Shown here: piece after piece, positions 14,887-22,500 of the stretch
Layout of the letters: the number at the start of each line of letters is the position of its first letter
Numbering within the stretch: position 1 is the stretch's first letter
Notes under the pieces: model-generated
What the model saw: only the letters and a program-made list of their open reading frames with translations
The model's database searches: none
Told to the model about the DNA's origin: nothing
Position numbers and translations under genes: made by a program
From: UBA1172 sp002457135
Lineage (GTDB): Bacteria > Pseudomonadota > Alphaproteobacteria > Puniceispirillales > UBA1172
Assembly (NCBI GenBank): GCA_965660935.1
Contig: CBFIBR010000018.1
Location: 1-39,544, forward strand
Reading direction: 5' to 3'
Length of the DNA stretch: 39,544 nt

Positions 14887-15649
14887 ATTCTTTGGCCTCC
14901 TGATCCCGATTATCGCTGCCCCGGCATTTGCCAGCGGCTTGATTAGCGGTCAGGAGCTCGATACACAAATTCGGCAAAAGCTTGAAACGATTGGTCTTTC
15001 CGGTACACCTGCGGTTAACCCCAAACGCCAGTTTGCGGCGTGCAGCTCTGATCTTGAAATCAGCCCGTTGTTTGGAAACTGGAAAACCGTATCGGTTCGC
15101 TGCCCCGATGAAGGGGGCTGGCAGATCGCGGTCCGGACTAGGATAGAGGCGGCTGAACCAGCAGCCCGAAACAAAGAGGCAAAACCCGGGCAGAAGTCAC
15201 GCAAGGTTGGACTGGCCAACCCACCCCGGGGCGGGGCCACCCAAGATGAAGCGAAAGCAATGCTCCAGGTAGCTGCCCTGTCGCGTCCGTTCAAACGGGA
15301 CGAGGTTATAACCCCCGATGATATCATCATGATCAGCGTCAAAAAGGCGAATGCCAGCGGCATGTTCCCGCAAGGTGATGACCTGATCGGCCGAAAAGTT
15401 AAGAAATCCATTTCCGCCTATCGCCCGGTCTATGCCCGCCAGCTGTTCATGCCCTGGATGATCACCGCCGGACAGGAAGTCCAGATTGAGGTTGAAATCG
15501 CAGGGATTGCGGTATCAGTGCTTGGAATTGCTGAAGAAAACGGGCAATATCTGGATTGGATTAACGTTCGAAATGCGCGTAGTGGAAAACGGGTCAATGC
15601 ACAGGTAGCAGGCCCAAAAAAATTAACAATTTCGACTAAGAAATACTGA
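14861..15649 (+). CDS. flgA: Flagellar P-ring assembly chaperone FlgA
   Basis: The 262-residue protein has a signal peptide (hydrophobic core followed by PAFASG, about residue 21). Its C-terminal SAF-like and beta-sandwich region runs from about residue 130: ALSRPFKRDEVITPDDIIM, GRKVKKSISAYRPVYARQL, then VEIAGIAVSVLGIA. FlgA is a periplasmic chaperone for FlgI P-ring assembly. The start at 14861 overlaps the LysM gene by 26 bases and has a CAGGG site. flgM follows, as in the gammaproteobacterial flgA-flgM-flgN order. A lysine/proline-rich linker lies at about residues 100-125. Confidence 0.9.
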   Translation: MRSFSSAVKFFGLLIPIIAAPAFASGLISGQELDTQIRQKLETIGLSGTPAVNPKRQFAACSSDLEISPLFGNWKTVSVRCPDEGGWQIAVRTRIEAAEPAARNKEAKPGQKSRKVGLANPPRGGATQDEAKAMLQVAALSRPFKRDEVITPDDIIMISVKKANASGMFPQGDDLIGRKVKKSISAYRPVYARQLFMPWMITAGQEVQIEVEIAGIAVSVLGIAEENGQYLDWINVRNARSGKRVNAQVAGPKKLTISTKKY

Positions 15650-15663
15650 ACCCGGGTCGTTAA
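15637..15663 (+). promoter_or_regulatory. Sigma28-type promoter of flgM
   Basis: TAAG (15637-15640), a 15-base spacer and GTCGTTAA (15656-15663) fit the sigma28 pattern TAAA-N15-GCCGATAA with three mismatches. It overlaps the end of flgA. The start of transcription would be near 15670, just before the strong AAGGAGG site. This would let FliA raise the level of its own anti-sigma factor, as in enterics. Confidence 0.5.
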
Positions 15664-15685
15664 GACTTCTAAGGAGGCTAGACAA

Positions 15686-15988
15686 ATGGTCGAGTCAGTT
15701 AAACATACCGTGAATCGTATTGAGGTTCAGCGCGGTCAGGACCGGAAGGCAAATGCGTCTGCTAACAACAGCGCATCCAGCCCGAAGCCTGCCGTACCCG
15801 GTGTAGACGCTGCTGAAGTCAGCAAGGCTGCTGCCCCAAAAATGGTGGCCATGCTTGCTGACAAGCCGCCAGTTGACACCGCTGCTGTCGAACGGATCAA
15901 GACTGCTATCAAGCAGGGCCGTTATCCGATCGACCTGGATTCGATTTCCGACGCGTTGATGGATGCTTATAGGGATTTGAAAGGCTGA
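15686..15988 (+). CDS. flgM: Anti-sigma28 factor FlgM
   Basis: The 100-residue protein is the usual FlgM size. Its first half is low-complexity (Asn/Ala/Ser-rich, expected to be disordered). The C-terminal half matches the FliA-binding region: VDTAAVERIKTAIKQGRYPI, then DLDSISDALMDAYRDL. FlgM holds FliA until the hook is complete and is then exported. A near-perfect AAGGAGG site (15671-15677) implies strong translation. It is followed by a flgN-like gene. Confidence 0.93.
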   Translation: MVESVKHTVNRIEVQRGQDRKANASANNSASSPKPAVPGVDAAEVSKAAAPKMVAMLADKPPVDTAAVERIKTAIKQGRYPIDLDSISDALMDAYRDLKG

Positions 15989-16013
15989 TCTTGAAAAGGT
16001 TTAGCCTTCAGGG

Positions 16014-16325
16014 ATGAACGAGCAGGCAAACATTGACTATATCCTGAACACTGCGCATCAGCTTGTGCGCAGTGCGTCTTCTTGTTTGCGCAATACTCAC
16101 GAATTTGAACAGGCGATGGCATCGCTTGAAACCTTCCTCGCTGACCATATTGGTGATGGCAAGACAGTGCAGGCTGATCAGCTGGATGATGATCATCGCC
16201 AGCGTCTGGTCAGCCTCATCACCGCCATTGCCAGACTCGAAGTTGATGTTACCGCCCGTCTGGCCTGGCTTGACAGCCTCAATCAGCACTTGATTGACAG
16301 CCTTGAAAAGAATACCCCAGAATAA
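16014..16325 (+). CDS. flgN: Probable FlgN-like export chaperone for FlgK/FlgL
   Basis: The 103-residue protein is mostly helical and has no signal or membrane segment. Sequence similarity to FlgN is not striking. The call rests on size, helical character (for example LVSLITAIARLEVDVTARLA near residues 65-84) and position directly after flgM, the normal place of flgN. FlgN binds hook-filament junction proteins before export. The ATG has only a weak CAGGG site. Confidence 0.6.
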   Translation: MNEQANIDYILNTAHQLVRSASSCLRNTHEFEQAMASLETFLADHIGDGKTVQADQLDDDHRQRLVSLITAIARLEVDVTARLAWLDSLNQHLIDSLEKNTPE

Positions 16326-16365
16326 CATCGCGCTGATATTTGTTGCTTTATCGTCAGTGGCCCGA

Positions 16366-16397
16366 GAGAAAATTGATGTTTGAGAAAATTGATGTTT
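16366..16397. repeat. Exact 16-base tandem duplication at a start codon
   Basis: GAGAAAATTGATGTTT occurs twice in a row (16366-16381 and 16382-16397). Each copy contains an ATG. Only the second (16392) is in frame with the gene that follows; the first (16376) opens a frame of eight codons. The duplication thus places a short decoy reading frame across the start region. Confidence 0.9.
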
Positions 16398-16787
16398 ATT
16401 GAAATCCTGATCGTGATCCTGATCCTGGCCGGTTTTTTCGTGCTGCACCTTGAGGGCAAGGATCGGAAGCAGCAACAGGACAGGATGATCGAATTCCTTG
16501 AGGAACAGCATCACCTGATCAGCCGGTTGCGCCATGAAATGCAGGAAAGCATGGAAAAAATGCGCAAGGCCAATGCTGATGACAGTACCGTGCTGACAAA
16601 AGAGATCAACGAAATCAGCCGTGAATTGCTCAGGCTGTCGGATGAAATCCGCGGTGACAGCCTGATGAGCAAGGCCATCGACATGGCCCGTTCAGGTTCT
16701 GATGTGGACGGGGTTGTTGAGGCCACGGGCATCACCCGTGAAGAGGCACTGGCGCTGGTTGCCTTTCACGGCCCGAAGCGGGGCTGA
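16392..16787 (+). CDS. Single-pass membrane protein with coiled coil, DUF2802-like
   Basis: The 131-residue protein has an N-terminal membrane segment (residues 2-19) and a charged coiled-coil region (about 22-85). The C-terminal helical motif (KAIDMARSGSDVDGVVEATG, then ITREEALALVAFHG) resembles the end of DUF2802 proteins, which sit in flagellar/chemotaxis clusters of gammaproteobacteria. A TTG at 16380 is an alternative start. The function is unknown. It is the last + strand gene before two convergent minus-strand genes, with three bases between stop codons. Confidence 0.65.
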   Translation: MFIEILIVILILAGFFVLHLEGKDRKQQQDRMIEFLEEQHHLISRLRHEMQESMEKMRKANADDSTVLTKEINEISRELLRLSDEIRGDSLMSKAIDMARSGSDVDGVVEATGITREEALALVAFHGPKRG

Positions 16788-16790
16788 CCC

Positions 16791-17138
16791 CTACATCGTG
16801 AAGATGCTGACCTCACACTGCATGGTGTGAAAGCGGTTCTTGCGAATGAGTTTAAGCGAGCCGGTTTCACGATTGGCGTGAATGAACAAATCGTCCGCCA
16901 CCAGATTGATCTCTTTCTGGCTGCTATCCTGAATGGTGAGCGTCTTTTCACCATTGATGGTCAGCATCTTGGCGGTATCGCCCTTTTTCGATGAATTGAT
17001 GATGATCTCACCGATACCGTAAGGGTTCATGGGGCATAGATACTGTTCATGCCGGAAGCGGGTGAAATCATCACACCCCGCCAGCACCAGCAGCATGGAT
17101 GCAGCGATACCCCGGGTAAGTATGGCCCTATTTGGCAT
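16791..17138 (-). CDS. Small lipoprotein of unknown function
   Basis: The 115-residue product has a lipoprotein signal with lipobox LVLAGC and Cys22, followed by Asp-Asp. An Asp at +2 is an inner-membrane retention signal in enterics, which may or may not apply here. Two further cysteines (in YLCPMN and MQCEV) could pair. The rest looks beta-rich. The start at 17138 overlaps the end of the upstream gene by 11 bases. A longer frame to 17351 exists, but it is out-of-frame shadow of that gene. I do not recognise a family. Confidence 0.72.
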   Translation of the reverse strand: MPNRAILTRGIAASMLLVLAGCDDFTRFRHEQYLCPMNPYGIGEIIINSSKKGDTAKMLTINGEKTLTIQDSSQKEINLVADDLFIHANRETGSLKLIRKNRFHTMQCEVSIFTM

Positions 17139-17826
17139 CGGGGTTGGTATCCTCGTCAGCCGCCTCTGTATCCGTTGGCGATGAATCGGGGTCACCCTCT
17201 TCCATGTCTTGTGGGGCTTCCATGCCTTCTGGGGCCTCTGCATCACCGGTTTCTGAAGCGTACATGGCTTCGGTGTCTTCTGCCTCACCGGCATCCCGGA
17301 CATCCGCAAACGGATCAGGTTCCTCTTCCTTGCCGGCTTCAGGTGCAACAATCTCGGCGCGGCCGCTTTCGATCAGCTTGTTTGCGTCAACGACACGAAC
17401 ATCAACGATGATGCCCTCGAAAAAGCGCATGCCGTTCATTTCGGCCTGCTCAAGCATACGAACCCGGACCCATTCATCGGATCCTGCATCATCATCATCA
17501 TCCGCAAGGGAAGCATCACCGGCTTCGTGGCCCATACCGCCCAGTGCCGAGGCTGCCAGCTGGTCGGTATCAGCGGCATCGTCCTTGATATTCATGATGC
17601 GATGGCGCAGCAGAAACAGCCGCGCCGCCAGCATGCCCAGTCTTTTTATAGGGTCGGTTTCAACACTCAGGACTTTTTTGGCCAGCTCGTTGATCTCGCT
17701 GATCGGCTTGTCCTTGAAGTTCTGAATGATGGCATCGCGGATGCGAATGGTTTCCGGGTCCAGCCTGGTTTGTGAACCTGGCCCTGAAAGCAGGTAATCC
17801 TGATCTGAAATATCATTGGCGCTCAT
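17128..17826 (-). CDS. Unknown protein with strongly acidic C-terminal tail
   Basis: The 232-residue protein has a helical first half (residues about 25-90, with IRIRDAIIQNFKDKPISEIN and RLGMLAARLFLLRHRIM) and a stretch of five Asp near residue 115. Its last 70 residues are almost entirely Glu/Asp/Ala/Pro and likely disordered. No signal or membrane segment is seen. GGAG six bases before 17826 decides the start; two upstream ATGs lack a site. The gene is divergent from flgB and shares its regulatory region, so a flagellar link is likely. The family is unknown. Confidence 0.68.
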   Translation of the reverse strand: MSANDISDQDYLLSGPGSQTRLDPETIRIRDAIIQNFKDKPISEINELAKKVLSVETDPIKRLGMLAARLFLLRHRIMNIKDDAADTDQLAASALGGMGHEAGDASLADDDDDAGSDEWVRVRMLEQAEMNGMRFFEGIIVDVRVVDANKLIESGRAEIVAPEAGKEEEPDPFADVRDAGEAEDTEAMYASETGDAEAPEGMEAPQDMEEGDPDSSPTDTEAADEDTNPDAK

Positions 17827-17846
17827 TTTTTTCTCCAACTTCGGGT

Positions 17847-17863
17847 TTGGCATCGAATTTGCA
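17847..17863 (+). promoter_or_regulatory. Sigma54-type promoter of the flgB operon
   Basis: TTGGCAT-CGAAT-TTGCA fits the sigma54 consensus TTGGCAC-N5-TTGCA with one mismatch and exact GG-N10-GC spacing. Transcription would start near 17875, leaving a leader of about 75 bases before flgB. The element lies in the shared region with the divergent gene at 17826. Confidence 0.8.
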
Positions 17864-17951
17864 AAATTCAGACCAAATAGCCGGTGTCGAAGACCAAAAA
17901 TCACGATAACGGCAATGTTTTAAATGTAACACAAACCAGTGGGTTTTGGCG

Positions 17952-18341
17952 ATGAAGTCGATAGAAGGATATCTTGGATTGCATGCAAAGGCACTCGCCC
18001 TGCGCTCGCAACGCAATGAGATTCTGGCATCAAACATTGCCAATGCAGCAACGCCTGATTTTAAGGCGCGGGACATTGATTTTGAGACAGAGCTCAAGCG
18101 TGCCCAGGGCATGAGCAGCATGATGACCACGCATAATGAGCATATTCCGGTGGCCCGGACCAATGCCGGCGGGGTTGAGATGCGCTACCGCGTTCCGCTG
18201 AACCCGTCGCTTGACGGCAATACTGTTGAGACTGCTGTTGAGCAGATCCAGTTTTCCGAAAACGTGATGCGTTACCAAAGCTCATTGAGCTTCCTTAATA
18301 ATCGTATTACCGGGCTGATGTCAGCCATCAAGGGTGAATAG
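17952..18341 (+). CDS. flgB: Flagellar proximal rod protein FlgB
   Basis: The 129-residue protein is normal FlgB length. The N-terminal axial motif is clear (ILASNIANAATPDFKARDID, residues 20-39), as is the C-terminal helix ending NRITGLMSAIKGE. FlgB forms the base of the rod in the periplasm, next to FliE. It is the first gene of the + strand flgB-flgL run. The ribosome site is weak (GGGTTTT region); a TTG at 17946 is an alternative start. flgC follows 10 bases later. Confidence 0.94.
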   Translation: MKSIEGYLGLHAKALALRSQRNEILASNIANAATPDFKARDIDFETELKRAQGMSSMMTTHNEHIPVARTNAGGVEMRYRVPLNPSLDGNTVETAVEQIQFSENVMRYQSSLSFLNNRITGLMSAIKGE

Positions 18342-18351
18342 GAGCGGATTG

Positions 18352-18768
18352 ATGACGTCACCGAAAAACATCTTTGACATTTCTGGCCGCGCCATGGCCG
18401 CACAGATGGTCAGGCTCAACACGATTGCATCCAATATTGCAAACGTGGGTGGCCTTGCCGGTTCCGAAGACGAGGCCTATCGCCCGCTTCGCCCGGTTTT
18501 TGAAACAGAATACGCCGATAGTCTCCGCCAGTCGGGGGTTTCATCCGCCCGGGTTGTCAACGTGGTGGAGCTGGACAAGCAGCCGGAACGCCTGCACATG
18601 CCCGAACACCCCAGCGCCGATGAGGCAGGCTATGTGTATTCGGCGGCGGTCAATATCGAACAGGAATACGTCGATATGCTGGAGGCAAGCCGACAGTATC
18701 AGAACAATATCGAGGTTGTCACAACCATGCGCAAACTGATGATGCGCACGATCAACATGGGCCGCTAA
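18352..18768 (+). CDS. flgC: Flagellar proximal rod protein FlgC
   Basis: The 138-residue protein has the axial motif NTIASNIANVGGLAGSEDEA (residues 23-42), the YRPLRPVFE segment, and the C-terminal helix (YVDMLEASRQYQNNIEVV, then MRKLMMRTINMG). Length and order after flgB are standard. AGGAG at 18340-18344 supports the ATG at 18352 rather than an in-frame GTG at 18334. Confidence 0.95.
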   Translation: MTSPKNIFDISGRAMAAQMVRLNTIASNIANVGGLAGSEDEAYRPLRPVFETEYADSLRQSGVSSARVVNVVELDKQPERLHMPEHPSADEAGYVYSAAVNIEQEYVDMLEASRQYQNNIEVVTTMRKLMMRTINMGR

Positions 18769-18802
18769 AGACACGATTAATTCAACGGCCCGATTAATGA
18801 AA

Positions 18803-18819
18803 TTGGCACAGGCATTGCC
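18803..18819 (+). promoter_or_regulatory. Sigma54-type element immediately before flgD
   Basis: TTGGCAC-AGGCA-TTGCC matches the consensus almost fully, with exact spacing. A start of transcription about 11-12 bases after the GC would fall at about 18829-18830, one or two bases before the flgD ATG and beyond its ribosome site. Either the flgD message from this promoter is leaderless, or the site binds sigma54-polymerase without serving flgD in the usual way. Confidence 0.6.
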
Positions 18820-18830
18820 AGGAGAATGAA

Positions 18831-19526
18831 ATGAGCACAATCAACACTGCATCTCAGAACCAGCTGGACACGATCCTGAAAAAACTGGGCGTGGATAACG
18901 AAAAGACTGAAAAGTCCAACGGCAAGGATACCCTTGGCCAAAAGGATTTTCTGACGCTGATGACCACTCAGCTCCAGAACCAGGATCCGTTTGCGCCGAT
19001 GGAAAACGCTGAATTCATTGCCCAGATGGCACAGTTTTCCACGGTGACAGGCATCACCGAGATCAGTGAAACGCTGAAATCCATGACTGATCAGATGGGT
19101 CAGTTCCGCATTGCCACGGCGGCCAACCTGCTGGGCAGCTCGGTGCTGGTTCCCGGCAACACCGCCCGCATTGACAGCGATGGTGAAATTCATGGCCTGC
19201 TTGATCTGCCATCAGCATCAGCCAACACCAACCTGTTGTTCCTTGATGAGGCTGGCGAAATTCTCCATTCCCAGGAACTGGGGTCACAGCCTGCTGGTCT
19301 TATTGGCTTCGCATGGAAAGATATTCCAGATGAAATCAAACAGAAACATCCGAAAATCCGCGTTGATGCCTTTGCCGATATGGGTGGCGGCATGGAAAGC
19401 CTGACACCATCAGTATTCGCTGATGTGATGGCAGCCGCCGTCAGCACAACGGAAAATGCCGTCATGCTGGATGTTGAAGATTATGGCCAGGTCCGTGCCG
19501 ACCAGGTGATGAAGTTCCGCAAGTAG
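18831..19526 (+). CDS. flgD: Hook cap / hook assembly protein FlgD
   Basis: The 231-residue protein carries the FlgD N-terminal block: LGQKDFLTLMTTQLQNQDPF, then APMENAEFIAQMAQFS (residues about 31-66). A FlgD_ig-like beta domain follows (about 100-200). FlgD caps the growing hook and is replaced by FlgK. CAGGAGA lies just before the start. The sigma54-type element at 18803 overlaps this leader. Confidence 0.95.
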   Translation: MSTINTASQNQLDTILKKLGVDNEKTEKSNGKDTLGQKDFLTLMTTQLQNQDPFAPMENAEFIAQMAQFSTVTGITEISETLKSMTDQMGQFRIATAANLLGSSVLVPGNTARIDSDGEIHGLLDLPSASANTNLLFLDEAGEILHSQELGSQPAGLIGFAWKDIPDEIKQKHPKIRVDAFADMGGGMESLTPSVFADVMAAAVSTTENAVMLDVEDYGQVRADQVMKFRK

Positions 19527-19575
19527 GAACTGGATGCGTAACCGAAGATACTTTAGTCAGACAGGGGAATAAGCA

Positions 19576-22500
19576 ATGTCATTTTATACCGCTCTTACTG
19601 GGCTTAATGGCTCCCAGGCCGATATTTCGGCTACTTCAAACAACATCGCCAACGTCGGCACCACGGGCTTCAAACGAAGTCGAGTTGAATTTGGTGATAT
19701 CTTCGCAACCTCACCATTGCAGAACTCATCGTCATCGATCGGTTCCGGTACCATCCTGAAGGGGATCAAGCAGCAGTTCACCCAGGGTAACATTGCTTCA
19801 TCCCTGAACGCGCTTGATCTGGCGATTTCAGGTCAGGGGTTTTTTGCATTGAAACCGTCGCTGACCTCGGCGCAGACGGTTTATACACGAAACGGTTCCC
19901 TTAACGTTAACAACGACCGTTATGTTGTCGACTCCGCGGGTCAGTATCTGCTGGTTTACCCGGTGAACGATGATGGTTCGGTGACAGCCAAGGATCTGGA
20001 CAGCGCGGTTCCGTTGCAGTTGCCGGTTACATCCGGTGACCCGCAGGCTACCAGTAACATCGGGCTGGGCGTGAACGTTCCGGCGGCATCCGAAGTGGTG
20101 ACCGAAAAGCCCCAGTTCGCTGATGGTTATACGTTTGACCCCAACAATTCGGATACATTTACCAACTCAACCTCGATCACGATCTTCGATGACCTTGGTA
20201 ACCCGACTATTGCCACCGTCTATTTCATCAAGACACAGGCCGCATCCGCAGAAGACCCCACCAACAAATACGATACCCGTCTAGTGATCAACGACACGAT
20301 CATTGATCCTGATCTGGTGAGCGCGGTGGATGATGCCGGCAACCAGATTTTCATTGACCGTTTCGGCCGTCAGACCACAACTGTCCCGGATGATAACTAC
20401 TTCCTGGAAGGGAAGGGCTCCCCGCTCTACAAGCTGGATGACCTGCAAAACCTCATCCCGTCCCAGCCCGCCAGCATCCAGAGTGAGCAGACCTCATTCG
20501 ACTTTGGTGAAGAGGGCGACAAACTGGTTGAGATTGTCACCGATCCGATGCAGTTCAACGCAACCCGTGAAGCCGGTGCAGCCAGTGATGTTTACTGGGG
20601 CAAGGATTTCCTGCTCGTCAATGTTGATGACAGTGACCAGCCCGTCAGTATCGATATCCGCCCCGGTTTCTACAACGCAACCCAGCTGGCGGAGGAAGTG
20701 GAACGCTCCATCAACGTTGCCTATGGTGATGACCGTAAAATCCAGGTTGTCCAGAACGTTGATGATGAGATCAATATTGATCTGTTCCGCCTGAATGCAG
20801 ATGGGTCAACAACCGGCCTTGATACACCGATTTCGGTACCATTGCTTGGCACAGACAGTTTCGTTACTGAAAACATTGAAGATTTTGATATTTCTGGTGC
20901 CTCACCCGATTTCACGCGGGAAGAATTTCTGGCCCATACACAGGTCCGCCTGAACAAGTCGCTCAATGAATATGCCCGCACCGATGCGGGTAAGGCTGCC
21001 CTCGGTGTCCAGAACGTCCTGTTCAACCGTTCGGTTGGTGAAAAGCTCAACACTGTTTATGAGCATAACCAGGTTGTCAGCCTTGATCGTCTTGGCACAT
21101 CAACGGCGCTGACGATCGTACCGGGAACATTGACCACAGCGCATGACTTCCAGCTCACCCTTTCTTCTCAAGGTGAGGCCGATGTTGTCATCAGCAGCGG
21201 CGCCCTGACAGCAGCGTCTACAGCAACAGACATTGCAACAGCTCTGGCTAGCGATACTGATGTCAACACCGCCAATGGCAAATACACGGTCACGTCCAAC
21301 GCTGGTGTATTGAACATTACTAGGGCTGATGGTGCTACCTTCACGGTGACCAAAACAGGTACAGCTTTCCCGGCTGATGCAACCATCACCGGCGGCGCTG
21401 TCAATATTCTCAATAACGGTACGCCAACCATTACCGTTGCGGATGATAACCGCGGCACCGAATTCATGGTTTATTCCTATTTTGCATCACGGCCTTCATT
21501 GAGTGTTTACACCACGAGGGAGCAGCTGACGGCGGGTGCGGGTGAAAATTTCATCGAATACACCGCCACCCAGAACAAGCTGAAGATTTTCATGGGGGAT
21601 ACAGCGAATTTTGCAATCGGTGACAACATCCGTCTGTCGGGTAACTTCACCGACAATGACCCCAATGGTGCACTGCTGAATGGCCGTGAATTTGAAATCA
21701 TTACGACCGGCACTGCCAATGGTCGAAACTTCATTGAGGTCAGCACGTCGGGTCTGTCACTGTCCGACAACAACTTCGAAATCGACCAGGATAATAACCT
21801 TGATATCTTCGCGCTTACCAACGAATCGACTTCGGTTGAGGCGTTTTTTGAAGGTGAGAATTCTGTCTATGAAGGGTCAACCGAAAACTACAACAGCAAG
21901 AGAATTGTTATCCGGGAAATCACCAGCGATAATGTCACGCTTGGCGGGTTTGTCGCCTCGGCTGTTGCCTTTGCCAATGTGGGCGCAAATGTCAACGATG
22001 GCCAGGATATCCAGGCTCTTGGCCTGTCAAAGCTCTCGGTCGCCAATACAACAGCCAACTCAACGGTTGACTGGGTTGATGAGAAAGACCCGCCCATCAA
22101 GGTTGGCTTTGATGCGGTTAACCAGCGGCTTCAGTTCACTGTTGACCGGACGGTTCTCGGCTCGGGGACGGACAGTAACTTTAACTCGTTCCAGATTTAC
22201 GGTGCCTCCACCGCTGAAGAAACCAACAATATCGGTTTCCAGTCGCGTGATGATGCCCCCGAAGTCCTGATTCGTGGTGGTGAGGTTCTTTATGGTGAAA
22301 GCTTTATCGCCGATGGTGAAGAAGTCCAGACCAACGACAAGCGCTATGGTATCGATGTCAACTACAACTCGGATACCAAGACTTTTAGCTTTGCCAGTGG
22401 TACCACCGGTGAAAGGATCGCAGCGGATGGTGCCCTCGGGGTGGCGGACCCGCAAAAAAGTTCAAACATCCAGATTGGCCGTTATAACATCAACCCAGTT

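Noticed and set aside
17139..17351. N-terminal extension of the small lipoprotein
   Set aside because: It lies fully inside the upstream gene in another frame, and the lipoprotein signal starts at 17138.
17132..17725. 197-residue Ser-rich frame on the + strand
   Set aside because: It is the mirror of the acidic-tail gene; Ser/Ala bias arises from reading Asp/Glu codons backwards.
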